A stretch of 64,000 nt of DNA, taken from the IMG/VR virus record IMGVR_UViG_3300009509_000010, positions 1-64,000 of that record. One strand, written 5' to 3'. The position numbers were made by a program, and so were the translations under genes. Of the stretch, positions 40,042 through 48,918 are shown piece by piece; the first letter of the stretch is position 1; each line of letters starts with the position of its first letter. The notes beneath the pieces were generated by a model, which saw only the letters and a program-made list of their open reading frames with translations, was not told the origin of the DNA and ran no database searches. This DNA comes from a virus.

Positions 40042-42330
40042 ATGGCCGTTAAGCGTTTTGGACCAACCCGCGGTGCGGGCGTTGTGGTTATCGAAAAAGA
40101 GGGCGAAAAAACGATCGAAGCCGGGGCCCTCGGGATGGTGGCTTATGCCGGTGTGCTCGAAAAAGGCACCCCGGGTGAGCTGATCCAAACCTTTTCCAAA
40201 ACCGAGTTTTTGAAAAAGTGCGGCGGGCGGCTAAGCGATTGGATGACCCCCGACGCGGTGATCGACTTTTTCGACAACGCCGCTGGGGCGGGGGCGGTGC
40301 ACCTTGTTCGGGTAACCGATGGCAACGAACTCCAGGCCGAGGCTACTTTATACGCTCGGTATGAATCCCTTTTGACCCCAATGGGGACAATCAAAGCCAA
40401 AAACGGCGGCCGGTGGGGCGGCAAAAAGCTCTATTACACCGGGGACGTCGCGATCGCGGACGATATCGAAAATATTACACTCGACACCGGTGTTTCAACG
40501 TTTACGACGGATCAATGGGCCGGCGGTTACCTCGAGCTCGAAGACGTGCCAAACGTCCAATTCCCTATCGTCGGAAACGATAACACCGGGGTGATAACGT
40601 TGGCCTCGGATCAAACGATGAAAGACCAATACGACGCCCTCAGTGGCAGCTCGTTGCGGTATTATTTGGTTCTCGAAAACGATGGCAAGGAGGTCACCTA
40701 CAAAATCGGTGATGGTGAGGACGACCCCACGGGCGAGTTTTCCCTCGAAGTTTTCGTTGACGGGTTGACCGTAAAAAAGTGGGCAAACCTCAACACAAAT
40801 CCGACCTCGGGCAAGTATTGGGTCGACGTGATCAACGAGGATACGGGCAACGACGAGGTCGAGGTCGAGGACCTTTGGACGGGTGCTCACACCGCCGCGG
40901 TACGTCCCGCCAATCACTACGGGGTGATCGACACTGGATTGACCGATACGGTTTTGACGGCGGTGATCCATGACTTTCGGGTGACGCTGAGCCCAACCGG
41001 GGCGGATCCAACGTTTGCGCTCGGGACCACCACCGACGAAATGGAGCCGCAAAAAATTACGTTGACCATGACGGGTGCGGCGGCGTTTGACGCGGTGTCT
41101 GACAAGTTTGGGGCCCTTGGGTCTGGGGCGACTGACGCCCTATTTACTCCGAACAACAAATGGACGCCGCCTTTTACGGTGACCGAGGGTGGCACAGCAT
41201 TGGCGGCGGCCGATGTCATGGTGATCAACTACAAGCCGTTTCAACCTGACGCGTTGATCGGCGGGCTGGTATACCCGGACAAAGACAACGCCAAGAACGT
41301 CAATTATCGGATTGTTGACAACGATCACAAAACGATCACGGCGTCCGATGGTTCCGATATGCTCACCGACGGGGCCGACGGGGACACGTTTATGGTTTCG
41401 GCTCCAATGCCGTTGGCCGGTGGCCGAGACGGTAACGCCGATTTGATTGATGCTGATTACACGCAACAGGCGTATGACGTTGACGCAAGCCCGTTCAATC
41501 AACTTTTCGGCAAAAATTACGGCTTGATCAAAATGGCAACGCCAGGGATCACGTCAACGGCCGTTCAAAAAGCGGGCGTTGCCTACGCCGCGGCTCGAAA
41601 CTACCAATACCGCTACGAGATCCCGTCAAACTACACCACCGAGGTTTCGGCGATCGACTATATCAACGACACAATCGGGCGGTCCGATTATTCGGTGGGT
41701 GCGTTTCCGAGCTACGGTTACGAGTCCGATCCAAACTCGACCGAAAACAAACTCATGTTGGTGACCATGACCGGGGCGATCCATGGCCGTGAAGCAAGGA
41801 TCGCGGTGGATTATGACGGTTACCACAAGGCCGCGGCCGGAGTAGACGCGAAGCTGCCACAAATTCTCAAAATCACCACGGGCGAAAAGGCTTTGAATGA
41901 GGAGATCCTAAACCCGGCCGGATTGCAGGTGATCAAAAAGGTCAAGGGCAACTTTGTGATCTGGGGCGATCGTACCCTCTACACGGATCCGACGTGGAAG
42001 TGGAAGCACCAACGTGAGTTGATGTCGTACTATGAAAACGTTCTCAGGGAATCGTTTGATTGGATTATATTTATGATCAACGATCCGATCACAGAAAACC
42101 TGGCCAAGGTAGCGTTGCGGTCGTTTTTCCAACCGGAATACGCAAAGCGGGCGTTGCGAGGACCGACCTTTGAGGACGCTTGCGTGATCAAAATCGATGG
42201 GGAGAATAACACCAACGCCACCCGGGCGGCTGGGGATATGTTCGCCGATTTGACTTTGCGCTTGGCCGACACGGTGGAGCGTTTCATCTTGCGAATGGGC
42301 AAGGCCGGTATTTTTGACGGTGCGGCCTAG
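40042..42330 (+). CDS. Contractile tail sheath protein
   Basis: This 762-residue protein has the sheath family pattern: an N-terminal TRGAGVVVIEKEGEKTIEAG, then GTPGELIQTFSKTEFLKKCGGRL, and a conserved C-terminal domain (ITTGEKALNEEILNPAGLQVIKK, TDPTWKWKHQRELMSYYENVLRESFDWIIFMIND, FFQPEYAKRALRG). It is longer than many sheaths because of a beta-rich insertion in the middle, probably exposed on the outside. The sheath contracts to drive the tube into the host envelope and defines this phage as a myovirus. Confidence 0.92.
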   Translation: MAVKRFGPTRGAGVVVIEKEGEKTIEAGALGMVAYAGVLEKGTPGELIQTFSKTEFLKKCGGRLSDWMTPDAVIDFFDNAAGAGAVHLVRVTDGNELQAEATLYARYESLLTPMGTIKAKNGGRWGGKKLYYTGDVAIADDIENITLDTGVSTFTTDQWAGGYLELEDVPNVQFPIVGNDNTGVITLASDQTMKDQYDALSGSSLRYYLVLENDGKEVTYKIGDGEDDPTGEFSLEVFVDGLTVKKWANLNTNPTSGKYWVDVINEDTGNDEVEVEDLWTGAHTAAVRPANHYGVIDTGLTDTVLTAVIHDFRVTLSPTGADPTFALGTTTDEMEPQKITLTMTGAAAFDAVSDKFGALGSGATDALFTPNNKWTPPFTVTEGGTALAAADVMVINYKPFQPDALIGGLVYPDKDNAKNVNYRIVDNDHKTITASDGSDMLTDGADGDTFMVSAPMPLAGGRDGNADLIDADYTQQAYDVDASPFNQLFGKNYGLIKMATPGITSTAVQKAGVAYAAARNYQYRYEIPSNYTTEVSAIDYINDTIGRSDYSVGAFPSYGYESDPNSTENKLMLVTMTGAIHGREARIAVDYDGYHKAAAGVDAKLPQILKITTGEKALNEEILNPAGLQVIKKVKGNFVIWGDRTLYTDPTWKWKHQRELMSYYENVLRESFDWIIFMINDPITENLAKVALRSFFQPEYAKRALRGPTFEDACVIKIDGENNTNATRAAGDMFADLTLRLADTVERFILRMGKAGIFDGAA

Positions 42331-42372
42331 TGCCGGTGGTTTTGCGTAACCTGACAACTCGAGGAGTTTGAC

Positions 42373-42594
42373 ATGTCGGTAACACTCAAAAAATTGATTG
42401 GTGAGGCCGGGGCCGGGATCGACGATAGTATGGGTTTCCACAACTTATACGACGTTTTGAAGGCCCTAGTGCAAACCCAAAACGACCTCGTAACGCAGTT
42501 CAACCAATTGCGTATTGATTATAACGCGGAAACGGCGGCGGATCATACTGACACCACCGCAACCGCGGTTACGGCCGGGGTAACAGTGGAGTAA
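42373..42594 (+). CDS. Small protein between sheath and tube
   Basis: This 73-residue protein has a helical centre (FHNLYDVLKALVQTQNDLVTQFNQLR) and a Thr/Ala-rich tail. Small genes are often found between sheath and tube genes. Function unknown. Confidence 0.5.
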   Translation: MSVTLKKLIGEAGAGIDDSMGFHNLYDVLKALVQTQNDLVTQFNQLRIDYNAETAADHTDTTATAVTAGVTVE

Positions 42595-42642
42595 ATCGGG
42601 CCAAGGCCCTAGATAAGGGAACCTTTCCGAGGAGGCGAAAGT

Positions 42643-43086
42643 ATGAAAGGCGCAATTCAACCGGGACACGTTGGCCAAAACCGATACCTTTTGCAGGTCG
42701 TAGGGGGACCGGATCCATTGACGTTTACCGAGGTCTCTGGCCTCGAGTCTGAAACCACGGTGGTGGAGCTCCCAGATCGGACCCAAGCCAGTGGCGGCGA
42801 AGAAATGGTAGGCGAGATCACGGCAATGCACCCGTTGCACCACAAAACCGAGCGAGCCTATCTCGAGGCGTGGCTCGTGGCGGGCCGTGACCCAGTGCAA
42901 CCGGGGTACAAGCGGGCGGCCACCATGACGTGGATCAATATTCACGGCGAGGTGGCCGGGGTGTGGGATATTCGCGGCATTTTTTGCAGCAAGCGCACCC
43001 TTCCCGACGCCGAAATGGGCAACGATGGCGAAATGGCTCAAATCGAGTGGACGTTCAAACACGATAGTTGCGTTCCGATTCCGTAG
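42643..43086 (+). CDS. Tail tube protein (T4 gp19-like)
   Basis: This 147-residue protein matches the contractile tail tube family: RYLLQVVGGPDPLTFTEVSGLESE near the start, PLHHKTERAYLEAWLVAG in the middle and MAQIEWTFKHDSCVPIP at the end. A strong ribosome-binding site (CGAGGAGGCGAAAG) suits a highly expressed protein; its leader resembles that of the capsid gene. Confidence 0.9.
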   Translation: MKGAIQPGHVGQNRYLLQVVGGPDPLTFTEVSGLESETTVVELPDRTQASGGEEMVGEITAMHPLHHKTERAYLEAWLVAGRDPVQPGYKRAATMTWINIHGEVAGVWDIRGIFCSKRTLPDAEMGNDGEMAQIEWTFKHDSCVPIP

Positions 43087-43116
43087 CGAACAAAACCCAG
43101 CGGGTGGGCATCACAA

Positions 43117-43128
43117 GGCCGATCGGCC
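43117..43128. repeat. 12-bp perfect palindrome upstream of chaperone gene
   Basis: GGCCGATCGGCC lies between the tube gene and the chaperone gene, ahead of the GGAGGTG ribosome-binding site. It may be a small hairpin that lowers chaperone translation relative to tube, or a chance palindrome in GC-rich sequence. Confidence 0.35.
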
Positions 43129-43143
43129 GATTGGAGGTGACCC

Positions 43144-43953
43144 GTGCCAACGACTAAAATCGAGCTCAAAGAACTAGGGCCAAAACTGCCCCTAGGTATT
43201 CCTGGCCCAGATGGCCAACTCCAACGTGATATCGTGTGCAAGCCGTGGCGCGGTTTGGAGGAGCGGGCGGTCGGTCAATTGCGTGGTGAAGCCCGCGAGG
43301 ATGGCAACTTCACAACGAGGCTTTTGGCCTACATGTATGACCGCATGGGCCACCACGATTTCACACAAATGAGCATGCCCGAAAAAGAGGTGGTGATCTC
43401 CCAAATGTTTTTTGGGGATGCGCTTTACGCTTATTTTTGGCTCCGCACCCAATGCGTTGGTTACGACCTCAACATGGACGTGACTTGTCCACATTGTTCG
43501 TTTGAATATAAATACAAAGCTGACCTCGAAACGTTGGAGGTCCGATCGGCGGAGGACCTCGAGGCTGTGGTTTGGCAATACGACCTCAAACACCCGTTTG
43601 AAATACGGGGCAAAACGGCCGAGTCTTTCGAGATATCACCAAGCCGTTGGTCAACAATTCACCGAGCCACAAAACAGGCGATCGACACTGGCATTGTAAA
43701 CCCTAACGCGACCAAAATGGATGTTATGCGATCGTGTGTGACCGGTGTGGTTGGTGTCGGTCCGTTGGTTTTGACCGAAATGGAACTCGACTATATGACC
43801 AAGATCGATATTGAAACCCTATCATCTAGGATCGACGAGCTCGAGATCGGTCCGAATATGTTGGTGCACCAAAAATGCACAAGGTGCCGGCGGGGGTTCA
43901 AGGTTTCGCTAGACTGGGATTATTCAAGTTTTTTCGAAGTTTCTTCCCGGTAG
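43144..43953 (+). CDS. Tail assembly chaperone, zero-frame product
   Basis: This 269-residue protein stands between tube and tape measure, where lambda G-type chaperones are found. It contains a zinc-binding pair CPHC (near 119) and CTRC (near 247). It starts at GTG 43144 with GGAGGTGA upstream. The gene ends in TAG at 43951, sixteen bases after a slippery heptamer T TTT TTC, so a share of ribosomes should shift to the -1 frame. The zinc pattern recalls T4-type gp26 baseplate proteins; both readings put it in tail assembly. Confidence 0.7.
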   Translation: MPTTKIELKELGPKLPLGIPGPDGQLQRDIVCKPWRGLEERAVGQLRGEAREDGNFTTRLLAYMYDRMGHHDFTQMSMPEKEVVISQMFFGDALYAYFWLRTQCVGYDLNMDVTCPHCSFEYKYKADLETLEVRSAEDLEAVVWQYDLKHPFEIRGKTAESFEISPSRWSTIHRATKQAIDTGIVNPNATKMDVMRSCVTGVVGVGPLVLTEMELDYMTKIDIETLSSRIDELEIGPNMLVHQKCTRCRRGFKVSLDWDYSSFFEVSSR

Positions 43954-44132
43954 CCAAACCAAAGGAGTTTCTCGAGGAGGTGTTTGCGCTAACCTACTGC
44001 ATACCGGGGATCACATGGGGGGCTTGTCTCGACATGACGCGGGCCGAGCGGGGTATTTTGTTGGAACGGCTGGTCGAGCAGAAACGACGCGAGGCCGACA
44101 GCATAAAGCGGGCCTCGGGAGGTAAACGGTAG
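43144..44132 (+). CDS. Tail assembly chaperone, -1 frameshift fusion
   Basis: Slippage at 43929-43935 would join the zero-frame protein to a -1 frame extension of 65 codons, reading FFRSFFPVAKPKEFLEEVFALTYC and ending LVEQKRREADSIKRASGGKR just inside the tape-measure start. The fusion parallels lambda G/GT: the extension would recruit tail proteins to the tape measure. The extension's only ATG (43875) has no ribosome-binding site, and the frame is compressed against both neighbours, which supports expression by frameshift rather than as a separate gene. Confidence 0.75.
43929..43935 (+). other. -1 ribosomal frameshift site T TTT TTC
   Basis: In the zero frame the codons are AGT TTT TTC, so the heptamer T TTT TTC fits X XXY YYZ exactly. 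After slippage both tRNAs still pair with TTT. The zero-frame stop follows at 43951-43953. No obvious strong downstream pseudoknot was seen, as is common for tail chaperone sites. Confidence 0.75.
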
Positions 44133-47100
44133 TGGCGTTTGAGCGTATCGGCCTTGGTGGGATCCTTCGGTTTGATGACAAACAGGCCTTGGCTGGTATG
44201 CAGCGGGCCACGGCCGGTTTTGCCAAGCTTCAGTCTGGCGTGGGCAAGCTCGGGGCCGGTTTTTCGATGATCGGGGATAGCATGCGTAACGCTGGGCTTG
44301 CCATGCTGCCGATCACGGCGGGGCTCGGTTTTGGTGCCAAAAAGGCGGCCGACTTTGAAAAGCAAATGTCAGCCGTTGGAGCGATCACTCGCAGCTCGGC
44401 CGACGAGCTCGCGGCCCTTTCGAATGAAGCAAAACGCCAAGGTGTGGTTTCAGTTTTTTCGGCCCAACAATCGGCGGAGGCAATGGAATTTATGGGCCGA
44501 GCCGGGTTCAACACCAAGGAGATCATTGATGGCCTTGGCGGTGTCATGGCCGCGGCGGCGGCCGATGGGATCTCTTTGGCCACGTCGAGCGATATTGTTG
44601 CCCGGGTGGTCAAAGGGATGGGCCTCGAAGTCAAGGAGGCCTCTCATGTGGCCGACGTGTTGGCTTTGACCAGCGCCAAAACCAACACCAATATTACGGC
44701 GCTCGGTGAGGCGTTTACTTACGGGGCACCACAAGCCAAAGCCCTTGGCATATCACTCGAGGAAACCACCGCGGCATTTGGTTTGATGGCCGACGCCGGT
44801 TTGAGGGGTTCACTTGGTGGCACAAGCTTTATGAATATGCTTGTGAAGCTTAGCAAGCCGAGCACCAAGGCCACCGCAATGATCAACAACATGGGAATTA
44901 AACTAGAGGACGCCCATGGACGGTTGAAACCACTTCCCGAGATAATCGGGATGTTTAAAAAGGAGCTCGATAAGGTCCAAAGCACTACCAAAAAAGCGGC
45001 TATGATGGCCGAGATTTTCGGCTTGCGTGGTGCTAAAGCCTATTCGGCCCTTTCGCTTGCGGGCCGCGAGAAAATGGCACAGCTCACCGAGGACTTGGAG
45101 GCCTCGAGCTTTGGTTTGGGTGCGGCTCAGGAAATGGCCAACCAACGGCTAGATAACTTCCTTGGGGCGTTGACTTTGTTTGGGAGCTCGTTGGAGGCCG
45201 TGGCAATCGAATTTTTTGGCCCGTTTTTGAACGTGTTCAAAGAAACTACCCAAGACATGACCGCGGCCCTAAACTCCGTCCTGTTTGCGGTCCAAGGCCT
45301 AAAGCAAATCCGGGAGCAGGCGGCCCTTTCGGCGGTCAAGGCAGCCAAGCGGGAATCCACCGCAATCGTTGAGCAACAAAAAGTCCTTGCGGGTCTACAG
45401 CGGCGGGAACAGGCCACCGCCAAAGCTGGGATTGCGGCGATACAAACGCGGATCATTGGCGAGGAAAAGTTGACCCGTGAGCAACAACGAGCTCGGTCCC
45501 GTAGCTTTGCCGAATTCGTCAAAGGCAACTTGGCCCGTGAAAAGTTGACCAAAGCCCAGCGCAAATCGGAATTGAAGGCAATTGACGCGTTTATCCAAGC
45601 AAACGAGCAGGGCAACTTGACGGCGGCCCAACGGGTCCAGATGGAAAAACGTTACCTGCAAACGCTGGTCACGCTTGGAGCTAAGGGCAAAAAACTTGGG
45701 CAAGCCGAGGCGGCCCGCCGAGCTGCAAACCTGGAAAACTTGATCAACCAACGCGCCGAGGCGGCCAAATTTGAGGCCGCGGCCGAGGCCGTGATTGTTC
45801 GCCAGGAAAAATTGACCGAGATCGAGGAAAAGCATGGGCGCACAGCTCGGTTAATCGCCGAGGGTGTGCTCGAGGCGATCGACCAAATCAAGTCCGGATT
45901 TCAAACCGCGGTCCAAATGGTTCGGGATTTTGGAACCCGTTTCGGCGAGGCCGTCGGTAGTGACCGAATGAAGGAGTTTGCCCGAATCGCAACGATTGGC
46001 GTTGTGGTAGCGGGAGCTCTGGCCCCAGTGTTTTTGGGATTGAGCGCAATCGGGTTTGTGATCAAGTCCGTTTTTCTACCTCAGATCATGGGGGTCTATA
46101 AGATCTTGGCGGCGTTCAAGCCGGTTGTTTCGGGGCTGCTCGGGGTTGTTCGGGGTTTGATGGCCGCCGCGTTTTGGCCTTTGGCCGTGGCGATTGGAGT
46201 TGTGGGCGGTGCGTTTTTGCTTCTGAGAAAACAGGGCGAAAGTGTATCGGACACGTTTTGGCGGTTAGTGGGCGTGGTCGAGGACTTCATTGACCCGTTT
46301 ATTTCGTGGCGCCGAGAGGGCGAAACAACCTTTGAAGCAATCAAACGGGGTATTTTGGAGCTTCCCAAGGCCTTGATGTTTTGGCGCCAAGAGGGCGAAA
46401 CCACTTTTGGAGCCATTGGCCGCGGCGTGCAATCCGTGATCGATACACTGATTTTTTGGCGACAGGAGGGCGAGAGCACCCTTGACGCTTTGAGCCGAGG
46501 CCTTTGGGGTGTGGTTGACACTCTGATTTTTTGGCGCCAAGAGGGCGAGAGCACGATCGGAGCCTTGACGCGTGGTTTTGGTTTGCTGGTTGAGGGTGCC
46601 AGGCAACTTTGGGCCGGTGGTATCAAACCGTTCTTGATCGACGCGTGGGCCGGTGTGGTGTCGGTGGTCCAAACGGTGGGCAACGTTCTTATGGGGGTTT
46701 GGGATCAAGTTCAAATTGCTTGGTCTGAGTTTGGGGTGACCGAAAAGATCAAAGCCAATTTCATGTTGTTGGTAGACATTGCCAAAACCGTGGCCAACGC
46801 GGTTGGAGGTGTGGTCACTACAGTTTTGGAAACTGTCAAAACCGTGGTGTGGCCGTTCGTTTCTGGGTTCGTTTCTGGGTTCGTTTCGGCGTTATCCCCA
46901 ATAGTAACAACTTGGTTTTCGATTTGGGATTCGGTCGTGCAAGTTTTTGCGGCGGTGTGGGGGACAATCAAAAGCATTTTGCAGGTTTTTTCTGACACTT
47001 GGACCGAGCTCGTTGACCTGTTTATTGACGATTCGGATCGGAGCTCCACCAAATGGTCCGAGCTTGGTCAAACGATTGGACAGGTGGCGGCGTGGCTTGT

Positions 47101-48139
47101 GGACACGTTTGGCGGGTTGTTGAATACCGTGGTGGGTGTGGTCAAAGAGGTGTTGATCGGGGTGACCGTTTTGATTCGGGGTTTGGTTGGCTTGTTTGGT
47201 TTCTTTGCCAAAGTGGCCGGGCCGACGTTGTTGTTGCCATTCAAGGCCCTTTGGGACGGTGCCAAAGGGGTCGCAAGCGGGATTGTTGACCTATTCAAAG
47301 GCGATTTTTCGCAAGGCATTAAAAAGATCTTCGTGGCGTTGGTTGACGTGATCTTGCTTCCGTTCCGAATGATAATGAAAGCGATCGTTCAGTTGACCAA
47401 GGCCGCGCCGGGGCTGATGTCAAAATTCGTTTCACCAGAAACGGCGGCCAAGCTCGATCGGTTTGCCAAATTTGGGTTTGCAGGCCCACCGAAAAAGACG
47501 AAGCAAACAGTGGATACGGTGGTACAAGGGGCCGAGGACGCTTCGAAGGTTATCAGTCTGGAGGACGAACGGCGGCGGCGAGATCGGGATAAAGACGTTG
47601 CGAAAACTTTGGCCATGCCAGAGCTCAAAATCCCTGGAATGCCGGCGGTGCCCAAGCCCGAGGGGCGAGTTATCAAAATGCCGGGTGTGACTGTGGCACC
47701 ACAACAACCGGTTGAGGCGGTCGAAAAGACCAACCGTGAGCAACAGATTTTTAAAATGTTGAACAGAGCCGGTGTTATTAGCTCAAGGCAAACCGCTTCG
47801 CGGGTATCCGATCTGCTTTCTGAAACCAACAAGGAATTGACCAAGGAAAATGTTTTAGCGGCTAGAAAAGCCCTAGACACGGTGGCCGAGCGACGCCGCA
47901 AGGAGGCCAAGGATCGAGAAAAGGCGGCTGAAAAAGAGCTCCAAGCAAACGTCAAGGTCGAGGATAAACGCAAGCTCGATATCACCAACAAAATGTGCGT
48001 TGACGGCGAGGCGGCGAGCGTTGCCACCGCGAGGCACAAGCGAAACGTTTTCGAGCGCAACGGGGCGACCCACGAGCCATACCTGCAAAAAATGTCAACC
48101 GAGACCGGTGTTAGGATGGCGGGTAACTCGAGGAGCTGA
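44132..48139 (+). CDS. Tail tape measure protein
   Basis: This 1,335-residue protein sets tail length. The N-terminal 350 residues match the PhageMin-Tail type (FEKQMSAVGAITRSSADELAAL, VFSAQQSAEAMEFMGRAGF, ALGEAFTYGAPQAKALGISLEETTAAFGLMADAG). Coiled-coil sequence follows to about 600, then hydrophobic segments near 625-720 and a set of 25-residue repeats at about 698-825. The C-terminus is charged. GTG start overlapping the chaperone extension stop. If mostly helical, at about 0.15 nm per residue the protein corresponds to a tail of roughly 200 nm. Confidence 0.93.
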   Translation: MAFERIGLGGILRFDDKQALAGMQRATAGFAKLQSGVGKLGAGFSMIGDSMRNAGLAMLPITAGLGFGAKKAADFEKQMSAVGAITRSSADELAALSNEAKRQGVVSVFSAQQSAEAMEFMGRAGFNTKEIIDGLGGVMAAAAADGISLATSSDIVARVVKGMGLEVKEASHVADVLALTSAKTNTNITALGEAFTYGAPQAKALGISLEETTAAFGLMADAGLRGSLGGTSFMNMLVKLSKPSTKATAMINNMGIKLEDAHGRLKPLPEIIGMFKKELDKVQSTTKKAAMMAEIFGLRGAKAYSALSLAGREKMAQLTEDLEASSFGLGAAQEMANQRLDNFLGALTLFGSSLEAVAIEFFGPFLNVFKETTQDMTAALNSVLFAVQGLKQIREQAALSAVKAAKRESTAIVEQQKVLAGLQRREQATAKAGIAAIQTRIIGEEKLTREQQRARSRSFAEFVKGNLAREKLTKAQRKSELKAIDAFIQANEQGNLTAAQRVQMEKRYLQTLVTLGAKGKKLGQAEAARRAANLENLINQRAEAAKFEAAAEAVIVRQEKLTEIEEKHGRTARLIAEGVLEAIDQIKSGFQTAVQMVRDFGTRFGEAVGSDRMKEFARIATIGVVVAGALAPVFLGLSAIGFVIKSVFLPQIMGVYKILAAFKPVVSGLLGVVRGLMAAAFWPLAVAIGVVGGAFLLLRKQGESVSDTFWRLVGVVEDFIDPFISWRREGETTFEAIKRGILELPKALMFWRQEGETTFGAIGRGVQSVIDTLIFWRQEGESTLDALSRGLWGVVDTLIFWRQEGESTIGALTRGFGLLVEGARQLWAGGIKPFLIDAWAGVVSVVQTVGNVLMGVWDQVQIAWSEFGVTEKIKANFMLLVDIAKTVANAVGGVVTTVLETVKTVVWPFVSGFVSGFVSALSPIVTTWFSIWDSVVQVFAAVWGTIKSILQVFSDTWTELVDLFIDDSDRSSTKWSELGQTIGQVAAWLVDTFGGLLNTVVGVVKEVLIGVTVLIRGLVGLFGFFAKVAGPTLLLPFKALWDGAKGVASGIVDLFKGDFSQGIKKIFVALVDVILLPFRMIMKAIVQLTKAAPGLMSKFVSPETAAKLDRFAKFGFAGPPKKTKQTVDTVVQGAEDASKVISLEDERRRRDRDKDVAKTLAMPELKIPGMPAVPKPEGRVIKMPGVTVAPQQPVEAVEKTNREQQIFKMLNRAGVISSRQTASRVSDLLSETNKELTKENVLAARKALDTVAERRRKEAKDREKAAEKELQANVKVEDKRKLDITNKMCVDGEAASVATARHKRNVFERNGATHEPYLQKMSTETGVRMAGNSRS
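46223..46606 (+). repeat. 75-bp (25-residue) repeats inside the tape measure gene
   Basis: Units starting at 46307, 46382, 46457 and 46532 are exactly 75 bp apart and begin WRREGETT, WRQEGETT, WRQEGEST and WRQEGEST. A more divergent unit (LRKQGESV) starts at 46223, 84 bp before. Each encodes a predicted amphipathic helix. Confidence 0.9.
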
Positions 48140-48141
48140 CC

Positions 48142-48918
48142 ATGGGTTTTTTCAAACCATCGATCTACGATTACCTACGCGTTTGGAACCTAATCAATTA
48201 CGACACCAACGAGACGATCACCGGTCAATTTCACGCTGAGGAGCTGACCCAAAACGTTGGCTCGGCCTACTCGGAAAAATTCGCGCTAAACCGCGAACAC
48301 CCGGTTGTACAATTTTTGCATGGTGAGGTTGAAACGGTTTCGTTTCGGGGGCGGTTTCACGCAACCACTTTCGTCGAGGACGTGGTCGAGATACTTGAAA
48401 AGCTCAAATCGTGGGCCCGCCGGGATGACACCTTGGAGCGGCCCCCGGTTCTAGGTTTTTGGGCGGGGGATAGCCTATCGGCCTATTTGGTTGAGTGCAC
48501 CATGGGCCTTTCGAATATTGCCTATGATCGGCCGACGTTCCAAGGTGGTTTGCGTCACGTGACGTTTACCGTTGGCCTGCGTGAATATAAAAGTTTCCGG
48601 ATCGACGAAACCGCGATTGGAAACACTCGATACCACCGAGCTCGCGAGTTTGACTATTACGAGAGTTTGGCTCGCCTCGAATACGGTGATCCGATGGTGG
48701 GGGACGTGATCCGCAAGCTCCACCCCACCAAGCCAAATATCCAGGTGGGGGACGTGATCGAGCTTCCCACCGCTAGCAAGTTGCGCAAAACCAAAACCGA
48801 ACCGACCTCGATCCCGTTTGAAACGGGGTTTGGTCGAAAAGACACCCCACAACGGGCCTTGCGTTTGCACATGTTTGAGCAACGCAACCGGACCAAGGTG
48901 TCCTTTGTGGTAAAGTGA
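48142..48918 (+). CDS. Contractile-system tube-initiator protein with LysM-like end
   Basis: This 258-residue protein fits the CIS tube/T4 gp53-like family: ITGQFHAEELTQNVGSAYSEKFALNREHPVVQFLHGEVETVSF, followed by RPPVLGFWAG. Residues 180-215 (YGDPMVGDVIRKLHPTKPNIQVGDVIELP) are LysM-like. The LysM part may anchor the tube base in the baseplate or bind peptidoglycan. The stop overlaps the next ATG. Confidence 0.75.
   Translation: MGFFKPSIYDYLRVWNLINYDTNETITGQFHAEELTQNVGSAYSEKFALNREHPVVQFLHGEVETVSFRGRFHATTFVEDVVEILEKLKSWARRDDTLERPPVLGFWAGDSLSAYLVECTMGLSNIAYDRPTFQGGLRHVTFTVGLREYKSFRIDETAIGNTRYHRAREFDYYESLARLEYGDPMVGDVIRKLHPTKPNIQVGDVIELPTASKLRKTKTEPTSIPFETGFGRKDTPQRALRLHMFEQRNRTKVSFVVK

Noticed and set aside
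43875-44132. Independent small gene starting at ATG 43875
   Set aside because: No ribosome-binding site and the frame fits the -1 extension after T TTT TTC, so it is better explained as the frameshift tail of the chaperone.
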